Assembly: GCA_945898105.1 (NCBI GenBank)
Contig: CAMDHL010000169.1
Location: 1 to 5,365, forward strand
Direction: 5' to 3'
Length of the DNA: 5,365 nt
From: Comamonas sp. lk
Lineage (GTDB): Bacteria > Pseudomonadota > Gammaproteobacteria > Burkholderiales > Burkholderiaceae_C
Position 1 is the stretch's first letter. Every line of letters begins with the position of its first letter. The notes under the pieces were generated by a model. The model was not told the DNA's origin, made no database searches, and saw only the letters and a program-made list of their open reading frames with translations. The translations under genes and the position numbers were made by a program. This document shows positions 1 to 5,365 of this stretch, in pieces.

Positions 1-711
1 GCCTTGCATTTTGGGCATTCGGCGCGCGTCGGCTACAGCTTCCCCTTCGGTGCCGCGCAAGAGCAGGGCGTTGGCCTGCACCAGTTGCAAAGTAGCGGCC
101 ATGGAGTGCGCGTATTCCGGGTGGGTGTAGCTGGTCACCAACAGGCTGGGGCCAGCGCAGGGGTTCATCAGCTTGACCAGGCTGTGGGCCGAATTGCGCA
201 AATTGACGACTCGGCGCACTTCCAGCAACCTTTGCAGGCCAGTGCTTAAAGTGGCGGTGGGAAAGAAGGCGACTTCGCCACTTGTCAGTGGCGCAAAAGT
301 GCTGCGCGCGTGGATGCCCAGTTGGTCTAGTACTTCGGCGGTAAACACGCGGCTGTTTTCGGTGGGCGTGCCGTGGATCATGACCGGGTGGCCTTCGCGC
401 GCCAGCAGCAAGGCCAGCAAGGGCGTGAGCACCGGAATTTTGCGAGCGCCGTTGTAGCTGGGGATGACGACGACGGTTTTTTCACCTGCCGGGATGGTGT
501 GCAGGCGCGGCGCCGTGGCGTCCAGAAATCCGGCCATTTCTTCCGGCGTTTCACCCTTGACGCGCATGGCCAGGCAAAAGGCACCTACTTCTAGGTCGCT
601 GACTGCGCCGTCGAGCAACTGGCCCCATAAATCGGTGGCTTGGGCACGGCTAAGCCCACGCGCCCCGTCTTTGCCGCGCCCGATTTCCCGCAAGTACATG
701 CCAATAGCCAT
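1..711 (-). CDS. ybiB: YbiB/TrpD2-family nucleic-acid-binding protein, C-terminus cut off by window edge
   Basis: An open frame on the minus strand runs from ATG at 711-709 to the left edge, giving 237 residues without a stop; the E. coli homologue is about 320, so roughly the last quarter is missing. The start is the first ATG after an in-frame stop (TAA at 756-754), and the N-terminus MAIGMYLREIGRGKDGAR lines up with the EIGRGK start of YbiB. Other family marks are IPSYNGARK (residues 83-91), HGT (113-115), RNSAHS (172-177) and RGTEGE (219-224). The fold is that of anthranilate phosphoribosyltransferase (TrpD), but the TrpD2 branch is known as a dimeric nucleic-acid-binding protein without shown transferase activity. 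E. coli ybiB lies with dinG under LexA control; here I see no LexA-type box and the upstream neighbour is an acetyltransferase gene 69 bases away, probably co-transcribed. Family identity is firm; the cellular role is poorly known. Confidence 0.9.
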   Translation of the reverse strand, partial: MAIGMYLREIGRGKDGARGLSRAQATDLWGQLLDGAVSDLEVGAFCLAMRVKGETPEEMAGFLDATAPRLHTIPAGEKTVVVIPSYNGARKIPVLTPLLALLLAREGHPVMIHGTPTENSRVFTAEVLDQLGIHARSTFAPLTSGEVAFFPTATLSTGLQRLLEVRRVVNLRNSAHSLVKLMNPCAGPSLLVTSYTHPEYAHSMAATLQLVQANALLLRGTEGEAVADARRMPKMQG

Positions 712-780
712 GCGGCGATTGTCCGCCAGCGCTGCGAACCGGTGGCTATGAGCTTATGCAGAGCCCTTGCGCCGCAAAAG

Positions 781-1578
781 TCAGACCGGCGCTTTCCAGT
801 AGTGGTAAGTCCAGGCAGTGGTAAAGCCGAAGCGGCGGTATAAGGCCAGCGCCGGGGCGTTGTCCGCTTCCACCTGCAAAAAAGCGCGGGTAATGCCGCG
901 CTGGCGTGCCAAGCCGACAAAGGCTGTTAGCAGGGATGTGCCCAGGCCTTGGCCCTGCGCGTGGGGCAGGGTGCGCATGCCGTGCACACTCAGCCAATCG
1001 CGGCTGATGCAGGCCGTGCCCGCTGCCAGCGACACGCCCGCCTTTTGCAAATAGGCGTAGCGGGCGAAGCGGCTGCGGCTGAGGAGTTGCACTCGCAAAG
1101 CGCCGTCCTGTGCGTCAAAGCCTTGGGAGGTGTAGACGCTGGCCCATGCGTGACCGGGCGCATCGAGCAGCACCACATTGGCGGGCTGACTGGCGTTGTG
1201 CGACCCATGCGCGGCGTTTGACAAGTCCGCCGCTGCCTGCATATCTGCAACCGAGGCAATTTGCACATGCACCGGCGCGGTTTGGCGGTAACCCAGCGCC
1301 AGCAAGCGCGCTTGCCAGTGGCGCAGGCCGAGCGTGTCGGCGATGCGAAACGTGGGCGGCAAACCGTGGTCGCGGTACAGCTGTTCGATAGCGGGCAGTG
1401 CGGCGGTGTCCAGACCATGGTGGAACAGGGGAATCGCGCTGCGCGCACGCCCGATGTCGGCTGCGTCAAAGGGCAGCAGCCAGCCGGGCAGCTCGCTTTG
1501 CGCAGCGGGGCAGACGGCGTCCAGCGTGGCGCGCTCCAGGCTTTCGATGTCGTGCTGGGCGAGGGGGGTAGGGGGCAT
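781..1578 (-). CDS. GNAT-family N-acetyltransferase
   Basis: A 265-residue protein whose C-terminal half is a Gcn5-related acetyltransferase domain. The acetyl-CoA pyrophosphate loop is QGQGLG (residues 208-213, fitting Q/R-x-x-G-x-G/A), followed by the motif-B region with N240 and the YRRFGF strand/turn (247-252), and a closing aromatic YHYW (258-261). The N-terminal ~150 residues lack a clear CoA loop and may be a degenerate second GNAT-like or substrate-binding domain. ATG at 1578 was chosen over the upstream ATG at 1665 because the latter would run 45 bases into tsaD and its added residues look non-conserved. No clear Shine-Dalgarno is visible. It is divergent from tsaD and upstream of ybiB on the same strand. 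In many bacteria tsaD has a RimI-type GNAT nearby, but this protein is much longer than RimI (about 150 residues), so I do not call it RimI. The substrate is unknown. Confidence 0.87.
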   Translation of the reverse strand: MPPTPLAQHDIESLERATLDAVCPAAQSELPGWLLPFDAADIGRARSAIPLFHHGLDTAALPAIEQLYRDHGLPPTFRIADTLGLRHWQARLLALGYRQTAPVHVQIASVADMQAAADLSNAAHGSHNASQPANVVLLDAPGHAWASVYTSQGFDAQDGALRVQLLSRSRFARYAYLQKAGVSLAAGTACISRDWLSVHGMRTLPHAQGQGLGTSLLTAFVGLARQRGITRAFLQVEADNAPALALYRRFGFTTAWTYHYWKAPV

Positions 1579-1620
1579 ATCGGCATTGTGGCGCAGGGCT
1601 GGCCTACACTGGCGCCCGCT
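1579..1620. promoter_or_regulatory. Divergent intergenic promoter region, GNAT gene / tsaD
   Basis: Only 42 bases separate the two divergent start codons, so both promoters must lie here or inside the coding ends. On the plus strand TACACT (1605-1610) is a reasonable -10 hexamer 10 bases before the tsaD ATG. On the minus strand CACAAT (1590-1585) lies 6 bases before the GNAT ATG. Neither has a convincing -35 box at normal spacing, and neither start has a Shine-Dalgarno sequence. If these hexamers are real, both transcripts would have very short or no leaders. This is inferred from short motifs only. Confidence 0.35.
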
Positions 1621-2853
1621 ATGAATCAAGCCGATGCCGCACCACCTTCTGCCCAAAGCCAACACCAGGCCGCGCCGCCGGTGACGCCAGCGGCCAGCGT
1701 GCGCAACAAGCTTTCCGGCGAGCCTTCAAACCAGAGCGGGCACCCACTGCTGGTACTGGGCTTTGAGTCATCCTGCGATGAAACCGGCGTGGCCTTGGTG
1801 GAACTGCGAGGGCACGCCGTGCCGCGTTTACTGGCTCATGCTTTGTACAGCCAGGTGGAGATGCACCAGGCCTTTGGCGGCGTAGTGCCCGAACTGGCCA
1901 GCCGCGACCATATTCGGCGCGCACTGCCGTTGACCACGGAGGTCATGGCCAGTGCCGGGCGGCGCTTGAGTGAAGTGGATGTGGTGGCTTACACACGCGG
2001 CCCCGGGCTTGCGGGGGCTCTTTTGGTAGGCGCGGGGTTGGCCTGCGCGCTGGCGGCGGCTTTGGACAAACCGGTGCTGGGCGTGCACCACTTGGAAGGG
2101 CATTTGCTCTCGCCGTTCCTTAGCGCCGACCCGCCCCAATTTCCATTCGTGGCGCTGCTGGTATCGGGCGGGCACACGCAGTTAATGCGGGTCGATGGCG
2201 TAGGCCGCTACGAGTTGCTGGGCGAGACGATTGACGACGCAGCCGGCGAGGCCTTTGACAAGTCGGCCAAGCTGATGGGCCTGGGCTATCCCGGTGGCCC
2301 AGCCTTGGCGGCTTTGGCTGCGCAGGGTGACCCCAAGGCCTACGCGTTGCCGCGCCCGCTGCTGCACAGCGGAGATTTAGATTTTTCTTTTGCGGGGCTC
2401 AAGACGGCTGTGCTGGTGCAGTCCCAAAAAATGGTCGCGGCCCATGGTGCGCCGATTGCGCCTTCGCAATACACCTTGGCCTCGGGCGCCACGCCGGGCT
2501 TTGGCGCTTTGCCTGTGCAAGCGCAGGCTGATCTGGCGGCATCTACCCAAGCGGCTATTGCTGATGTGCTGGTGAAAAAATCAATGACCGCGCTAAAACA
2601 AACCGGCTTGATGCGCTTGGTCGTGGCCGGGGGCGTTGGCGCGAATCGCTGTTTGCGTGAGCAGCTAAACGCACAGTGCGCGGCGCGTGGCGTGCGGGTG
2701 CATTACCCCGAGTTGCACCTATGCACTGACAACGGCGCCATGATCGCCTTGGCCGCCGCGATGCGTTTGCAAAGCGGCATCCAAGAAGCCAAGCGCGACT
2801 ACGGTTTTCACGTGCAGCCGCGCTGGCCTTTGCAATCGCTGCAATCCGCTTGA
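1621..2853 (+). CDS. tsaD: tRNA N6-adenosine threonylcarbamoyltransferase subunit TsaD (YgjD/Gcp, Kae1 family)
   Basis: TsaD, with TsaB and TsaE, transfers threonylcarbamoyl from threonylcarbamoyl-AMP (made by TsaC/TsaC2) to A37 of tRNAs reading ANN codons, giving t6A. It is a cytoplasmic ASKHA-fold protein. Seen: the first nucleotide-binding motif [10 protein letters not shown] (47-56), [10 protein letters not shown], the HHLEGH metal site with H157 and H161, VSGGHTQ (181-187), [32 protein letters not shown] (335-343) and CTDNGAM (368-374) with metal ligand D370. All catalytic and metal residues are intact. At 410 residues it exceeds the usual ~340. The excess is an Ala/Pro/Gln/Ser-rich N-terminal stretch (about residues 1-42) and an insert around residues 268-300. 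ATG 1621 is the only ATG before the domain; GTG at 1681 or 1699 are alternatives. The frame stays open upstream to 1261, but that part lies antisense to the GNAT gene. Confidence 0.97.
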   Translation: MNQADAAPPSAQSQHQAAPPVTPAASVRNKLSGEPSNQSGHPLLVLGFESSCDETGVALVELRGHAVPRLLAHALYSQVEMHQAFGGVVPELASRDHIRRALPLTTEVMASAGRRLSEVDVVAYTRGPGLAGALLVGAGLACALAAALDKPVLGVHHLEGHLLSPFLSADPPQFPFVALLVSGGHTQLMRVDGVGRYELLGETIDDAAGEAFDKSAKLMGLGYPGGPALAALAAQGDPKAYALPRPLLHSGDLDFSFAGLKTAVLVQSQKMVAAHGAPIAPSQYTLASGATPGFGALPVQAQADLAASTQAAIADVLVKKSMTALKQTGLMRLVVAGGVGANRCLREQLNAQCAARGVRVHYPELHLCTDNGAMIALAAAMRLQSGIQEAKRDYGFHVQPRWPLQSLQSA

Positions 2854-2880
2854 ACTTGCGGTAAACGCCGTTAGGTTTTA

Positions 2881-2897
2881 GCAGGGCTTAGCCCTGC
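2881..2897. terminator. Perfect inverted repeat between convergent tsaD and hsp20 genes
   Basis: GCAGGGC and GCCCTGC form a perfect 7-bp stem around a TTA trinucleotide, 27 bases past the tsaD stop and 10 bases past the hsp20 stop. Its place between convergent genes suggests a shared transcription end or mRNA 3'-end protection. Neither strand has a proper T-run directly after the stem (a TTTT lies just before it on the plus strand), so it is not a textbook intrinsic terminator. Confidence 0.45.
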
Positions 2898-2907
2898 GCC
2901 CTCTGGC

Positions 2908-3324
2908 TTAAGAAATACTAAGTTCGGTGGCCTTGTTTACCGGCACCTTCTTGGTCAGGCTCAAATGCAGCACGCCGTGCTCGACGCGCGCTTGGCTAGA
3001 TGCACCATCGATTTCTTGCGCAAATTCATACACCGCGCGGTAGCGGCGCGGCGCACCTTCCAGCGTTTCTACGCGCAACACGGTGTCTTCGATTTGAATG
3101 CGTAAATGCTCTTTCCCAACGCCCGGCAAATCCAGGCTGAAGCTGTAGGTTTTTTCATCTTCTTGCAGGGGACTGGCGGCCAGTTTGGGCGCTTGCGTAG
3201 CAGTGCTGCCGCTCAAGTCGCGCACCAGGCGGCCGACTTGGGCGTAGGCCTTACTACGGGTAAGTGCATCAGCGGCGGAAAGGGAATGAATAGCCCAGGG
3301 TGAAGTAGTGGCTGTCAAAAACAT
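2908..3324 (-). CDS. Small heat-shock protein, Hsp20/alpha-crystallin family
   Basis: A 138-residue ATP-independent holdase-type chaperone that would bind unfolding proteins in the cytoplasm. The alpha-crystallin domain spans about residues 53 to 138: FSLDLPGV (62-69) is the typical beta3/turn, EDTVLRVE (79-86) the next strands, and GVLHLSLTKK (117-126) matches the hallmark G-x-L-x-L-x-L-x-K of beta8/beta9. The start ATG at 3324 has a good Shine-Dalgarno, GGAG at 3334-3331, six bases upstream. Two things are odd. The stretch between the EDTVLRVE strand and the RRYRAVYEF strand is only about eight residues, where typical bacterial members carry a longer loop with beta6. The protein also stops right after the last strand (ATELSIS), with no separate I-x-I tail. 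The N-terminal ~50 residues are unassigned. It is divergent from the substrate-binding-protein gene and convergent with tsaD. Confidence 0.88.
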   Translation of the reverse strand: MFLTATTSPWAIHSLSAADALTRSKAYAQVGRLVRDLSGSTATQAPKLAASPLQEDEKTYSFSLDLPGVGKEHLRIQIEDTVLRVETLEGAPRRYRAVYEFAQEIDGASSQARVEHGVLHLSLTKKVPVNKATELSIS

Positions 3325-3330
3325 AGGATG

Positions 3331-3334
3331 CTCC
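3331..3334 (-). promoter_or_regulatory. Shine-Dalgarno of the hsp20 gene
   Basis: GGAG on the minus strand, six bases before ATG at 3324. It is the clearest ribosome-binding site in the window and fixes the hsp20 start. Confidence 0.7.
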
Positions 3335-3344
3335 GATTAGACTG

Positions 3345-3369
3345 CGCGGCCCTCGACGTGAGGTCCGCA
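3345..3369 (-). other. RNA hairpin in the hsp20 5' leader
   Basis: Read on the minus strand, GCGG-A-CCTC, a five-base loop ACGTC, then GAGG-G-CCGC folds into a stem of 4+4 bp with one A/G mismatch, plus a closing U-G pair. It ends about ten bases before the Shine-Dalgarno. A second pairing, CCTCGA (3380-3375) with TCGAGG (3356-3351), would use the same GAGG arm and so exclude it. The hairpin does not cover the Shine-Dalgarno itself, so calling it a thermometer would be speculation. Confidence 0.4.
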
Positions 3370-3372
3370 TGC

Positions 3373-3405
3373 ATTCGAGGTGTGCGCGTTTGTCTTAATT
3401 TCAAG
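3373..3405 (-). promoter_or_regulatory. Possible heat-shock (sigma-32) promoter of hsp20
   Basis: On the minus strand CTTGAAA (3405-3399) matches the sigma-32 -35 consensus exactly. The best -10 candidate is CCTCGAAT (3380-3373), a weak match to CCCCATNT, at a spacing of 18, longer than the usual 12-16. Placement about 75 bases before the hsp20 start suits a heat-shock gene. The -35 is convincing; the -10 is not. Confidence 0.4.
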
Positions 3406-3416
3406 CTTTTTTCCTT

Positions 3417-4742
3417 ATGTTTATTGTTTTGTCCGAGGTCTTGAAAAGGCTTTTTTTGGCGTTATGTGGCGCGGCTCTTTGCGTGTCCTTAACCGCCCCT
3501 GCCGCCGTGATGGCGCAGGTAACGCCAGCGCCCATCAAGCTGGCTTTGATTGAGGGTTTGAGCGGGCCCAATGCCAGCGGTGGCGAAGCCGTGTTCCGCA
3601 ATTTGGTGTGGGCCATCGAGCGCGTTAATGCGCGCGGCGGTGTGCCTTGGGGCAAATCATCCGTGCCGCTAGTACTGGAGCGCTTTGACAGCCAGGGCCA
3701 GACGCAAGAAGCGCTGTCGGCCATGCGCCTGGCTATCGACGGCGGGGCGCGGATTATTTTGCAAGGCAATTCCTCGGCGGTAGCAGCGGCCTTAATCGAC
3801 GCGGTTAATAAGCACAACTCGCGCGATCCGGCAAGGCGCGTGGTGTTTCTGAATTACGCCGCCGTGGACCCGGCGCTAACCAACGAGAAATGCAGTTTTT
3901 GGCATTTCCGCTTCGACGCCCATGCTGACATGCGCATGGCCGCCTTGATGGAATTGCTGCGCGAGGACTCGGCGCTTAAGTCGGTATACCTTTTGGGACA
4001 GGACTACAGCTTCGGGCAAAGCGTGTTGCGCGAGGCGCGGCGTCAATTGGCGGTGCAAAGGCCTGATGTGCGCATCGCCGGCGATGAGTTGCATGCCCTT
4101 TTGCGCATCAAGGATTTCGCTCCCTACATGGCCAAAATCAAGGCCAGTGGCGCCCAGGCCGTGGTTACCGGCAACTTCGGCCCGGACTTGACGCTGTTGG
4201 TGAAGGCGGCGCGAGAGTCGGGTTTTGACGGTACTTTCTATACCTTTTACGGCAATGCGTTGGGGGCACCAGCGGCCATGGGCGAGGCGGGCGTGGGCAA
4301 AGTGATTGCCGTGGCCGATTGGCTGCCCAACGTGCAGTCTGCGCCGGCAGAGACCTTTTACCGGGCTTTTCGGGCCCGCTTTCCCAAACCGGACGACGAC
4401 TATGTCCATATGCGCATGCAGCTGATGGTCGAGGCGCTGGCCCAGGCGGTCGGTGAGGTCGGCAAGCGCGGCACATCCGATTCTTCAGCACCAGAAGCGG
4501 CTGACATCGCACGCGCCCTGGAGGGTGTCAGCGTGAGTCTGGCCGGCCAAAGCGGCAGCATGCGCGCCAGCGATCACCAGTTTCAGCAACCGCTGGTGGT
4601 GGGGGTGATGGAGCGCCAGGGCGCGGTGGGCGTGAAATTTGACGTGGAAGGCTCGGGCTACGGGTTCAAAGTGATCAAAACCTTAAGCGCCGCCCAGGCC
4701 CGGATGCCCGAAAGCTGTGTCATGCAGCGGCCAACGCCCTAA
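3417..4742 (+). CDS. Periplasmic ABC-transporter substrate-binding protein, branched-chain amino-acid type (Peripla_BP_6 / LivK-like)
   Basis: A 441-residue type I periplasmic binding protein. Residues 1-33 form a Sec signal peptide: K10-R11, a hydrophobic core LFLALCGAALCVSL, and a likely cleavage VMA|QV after A33. The mature part starts with IKLALIEGLSGPNASGG, the usual first strand and ligand loop, and has QGNSS (116-120) and NYAAVDPAL hinge/ligand segments. Late in the chain, SMRASDHQFQQPLVVG matches the LivK-type ending. The mature protein has exactly two cysteines, C159 and C434, a plausible disulfide. Relatives deliver branched-chain amino acids, amides, urea or aromatic acids to an inner-membrane permease; the ligand cannot be told here. 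No permease or ATPase gene is adjacent, so it is an orphan in this window. ATG 3417 lacks a Shine-Dalgarno, but it is the start that keeps the basic residues of the signal peptide; TTG 3456, preceded by AAAAGG, is a weaker alternative. Confidence 0.88.
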   Translation: MFIVLSEVLKRLFLALCGAALCVSLTAPAAVMAQVTPAPIKLALIEGLSGPNASGGEAVFRNLVWAIERVNARGGVPWGKSSVPLVLERFDSQGQTQEALSAMRLAIDGGARIILQGNSSAVAAALIDAVNKHNSRDPARRVVFLNYAAVDPALTNEKCSFWHFRFDAHADMRMAALMELLREDSALKSVYLLGQDYSFGQSVLREARRQLAVQRPDVRIAGDELHALLRIKDFAPYMAKIKASGAQAVVTGNFGPDLTLLVKAARESGFDGTFYTFYGNALGAPAAMGEAGVGKVIAVADWLPNVQSAPAETFYRAFRARFPKPDDDYVHMRMQLMVEALAQAVGEVGKRGTSDSSAPEAADIARALEGVSVSLAGQSGSMRASDHQFQQPLVVGVMERQGAVGVKFDVEGSGYGFKVIKTLSAAQARMPESCVMQRPTP

Positions 4743-4782
4743 ATGCTTCGTTTGTGGCGCCACGCATTGCGCGGTCGACGCG

Positions 4783-4826
4783 GATGCTGCCTCCCGGACC
4801 GGCCGCCAGACCGGGCAGGGTGCATT
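4783..4826 (+). terminator. Imperfect inverted repeat downstream of the substrate-binding-protein gene
   Basis: CCCGG (4793-4797) pairs with CCGGG (4811-4815). It extends outward through CCT/AGG across a one-base bulge, and ATGC (4784-4787) with GCAT (4822-4825) across a 2x2 internal loop. It sits about 40 bases past the stop and just before the likely rpsO promoter, a fitting place for a transcription end. No T-run follows, so any terminator role is uncertain. Confidence 0.3.
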
Positions 4827-4844
4827 GCCAGTAATGGTTACAAT
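4825..4844 (+). promoter_or_regulatory. Candidate rpsO promoter
   Basis: TACAAT at 4839-4844 differs from the -10 consensus at one position and would start transcription near 4851, giving a leader of about 80 bases before rpsO. TTGCCA (4825-4830) resembles a -35 but is only 8 bases from the hexamer, so it cannot serve as its partner. At the proper distance no -35-like sequence is seen. The -10 is plausible, the rest unresolved. Confidence 0.4.
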
Positions 4845-4850
4845 CGACAG

Positions 4851-4931
4851 GCTTTGCAGTTCGCAGAGCGCACGTTTGCAGCAGTTCCAGCCGCAATCGC
4901 AAGTCCTTATAGATATTTACGGAAACACACC
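4851..4931 (+). promoter_or_regulatory. rpsO 5' leader
   Basis: About 80 bases between the presumed transcription start and the S15 start codon. It contains a near-repeat: TTTGCAGTTC at 4853-4862 and TTTGCAGCAGTTC at 4875-4887. S15 represses its own translation by binding its mRNA leader in several bacterial groups, with different RNA structures in each. I see no fold here that I can match to a known one. The translation signal is a weak GGA at 4921-4923, eight bases before ATG. Confidence 0.3.
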
Positions 4932-5198
4932 ATGATCGCATCTGAAATTAAAGCGGCTGTCGTTAAAGACAATGCCCGCCAAGCCGGTGATACCGGTAGC
5001 CCCGAAGTCCAAGTCGCTTTGCTGACGGCTCGTATCAACGAACTGACCCCCCACTTCAAGACCCACGCCAAAGACCACCATGGTCGTCGCGGTCTGTTGC
5101 GCATGGTCAGCCGCCGTCGCAAATTGCTCGATTACCTCAAGCACAAAGACGCAGACCGGTACACCGCACTGATCGCCAAATTGGGTCAGCGTAAGTAA
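4932..5198 (+). CDS. rpsO: 30S ribosomal protein S15
   Basis: An 88-residue primary-binding protein of the small-subunit platform; it binds 16S rRNA helices 20-22 and helps form bridge B4 with the 50S subunit. Length and sequence fit the family closely. [16 protein letters not shown] (20-35) is the first conserved helix. H41 and the [18 protein letters not shown] region (47-64) hold the rRNA contacts, with H41 and D48 conserved; the Ser of E. coli at the position after DHH is Gly51 here. [17 protein letters not shown] follows. The frame is open back to an ATG at 4743, immediately after the preceding stop, but those 63 extra codons have no counterpart in S15. ATG 4932 has a weak GGA site upstream. 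In most proteobacteria the next gene is pnp (polynucleotide phosphorylase), which would lie beyond the right edge. Confidence 0.98.
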   Translation: MIASEIKAAVVKDNARQAGDTGSPEVQVALLTARINELTPHFKTHAKDHHGRRGLLRMVSRRRKLLDYLKHKDADRYTALIAKLGQRK

Positions 5199-5215
5199 TT
5201 CGGGAATATGAACGC

Positions 5216-5253
5216 GAAGCGCCTGAGTTAGGACACTCGCTCAGCCGTTTTTT
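5216..5253 (+). terminator. Probable rpsO terminator (stem-loop plus T6)
   Basis: CTGAG (5223-5227) pairs with CTCAG (5240-5244) around a 12-base loop. After a C/C mismatch a lower stem continues, GAAGCG (5216-5221) with CGTTTT (5246-5251), partly by G-U pairs. The six Ts at 5248-5253 follow directly. It begins 18 bases after the rpsO stop. The stem is of modest strength, so incomplete termination with read-through into the next gene is likely, as known for the E. coli rpsO-pnp junction. Confidence 0.55.
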
Positions 5254-5284
5254 ACTTCGGAGACACGGAAAGCAGTACGAAGCT

Positions 5285-5330
5285 GTGTCATTCCAGAGCA
5301 ATTTGGCCCCAAGGGGCTCTGGAATGGCAT
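5285..5330 (+). other. Strong RNA stem-loop in the rpsO downstream region, likely leader of pnp
   Basis: CATTCCAGAGC (5289-5299) and GCTCTGGAATG (5316-5326) are perfect 11-base complements around a 16-base loop. Four more pairs, two of them G-U, extend the stem to 5285-5330. No T-run follows, so it is not an intrinsic terminator. A shorter inverted repeat, CTTCG (5255-5259) with CGAAG (5278-5282), lies just upstream. In E. coli the rpsO-pnp spacer holds stem-loops cut by RNase III as part of PNPase autoregulation; this may be the equivalent. That pnp follows is inferred from conserved gene order, not seen. Confidence 0.55.
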
Positions 5331-5365
5331 CGTGGGCTGTGACTTTGAATCCGGGCTTTGGCGGG

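Noticed and set aside
4..751. Several plus-strand frames opposite ybiB
   Set aside because: The minus strand encodes conserved YbiB motifs throughout; the plus-strand translations show no family features.
712..780. LexA box before ybiB, as in E. coli where the gene is SOS-linked
   Set aside because: No CTGT-N8-ACAG-like sequence is seen in the spacer.
990..1586. A 198-residue minus-strand frame within the GNAT gene
   Set aside because: It is Pro/Cys/Arg-rich and out of frame with the recognisable GNAT motifs; typical shadow frame in GC-rich DNA.
1261..1620. The tsaD reading frame stays open upstream, giving a possible 530-residue protein
   Set aside because: This part lies antisense to the well-supported GNAT gene and adds 120 residues with no relation to TsaD; ATG 1621 is the sensible start.
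3331..3380. RNA thermometer (ROSE or fourU type) in the hsp20 leader
   Set aside because: No U-rich or UUGCU-type stretch pairs with the GGAG site, and the visible hairpin leaves the Shine-Dalgarno free.
3876..4409. A 177-residue minus-strand frame opposite the substrate-binding-protein gene
   Set aside because: Antisense shadow of a clear coding gene, with no recognisable domain and a His/Arg-rich composition.
4743..4931. The rpsO frame is open from an ATG directly after the preceding stop, suggesting a longer S15
   Set aside because: S15 is about 89 residues across bacteria; the extra 63 codons are Arg/Pro/Cys-rich, and the stretch contains the probable promoter and an inverted repeat.

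Overview
The window reads as ordinary chromosomal DNA of a betaproteobacterium of the order Burkholderiales, most likely family Comamonadaceae. This rests on visibly GC-rich coding sequence and on the character of the recognisable proteins (YbiB/TrpD2, TsaD and ribosomal protein S15). No database search was possible, so the family-level placement is inference.

Layout from left to right. Positions 1-711 (minus strand) hold most of a YbiB/TrpD2-type nucleic-acid-binding protein whose C-terminus lies beyond the left edge. Positions 781-1578 (minus) encode a GNAT-family N-acetyltransferase that probably heads the same transcript. A 42-base divergent spacer separates it from tsaD (1621-2853, plus), the tRNA threonylcarbamoyladenosine transferase subunit. 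tsaD converges on a small heat-shock protein gene (2908-3324, minus), with a perfect inverted repeat in the 54-base gap between them. The heat-shock gene diverges from an orphan periplasmic ABC-transporter substrate-binding protein of the branched-chain amino-acid type (3417-4742, plus). A leader region follows, then rpsO, ribosomal protein S15 (4932-5198, plus). The last 167 bases are non-coding but rich in potential RNA structure. They are probably the rpsO terminator and the leader of a downstream gene, which in most proteobacteria is pnp.

The genes do not form one system. tsaD (tRNA modification) and rpsO (30S subunit) are translation housekeeping genes. The GNAT and YbiB genes form a probable two-gene unit, the small heat-shock protein has its own leader, and the transporter binding protein has no permease or ATPase beside it here. 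I see no mobile element, CRISPR array, tRNA or rRNA, and no convincing sign of a new defence or biosynthetic system. The points most worth checking are non-coding: the structured rpsO downstream region and the heat-shock leader, which has a sigma-32-like -35 box. Next come the non-canonical parts of TsaD (N-terminal extension and internal insert) and the compact Hsp20.
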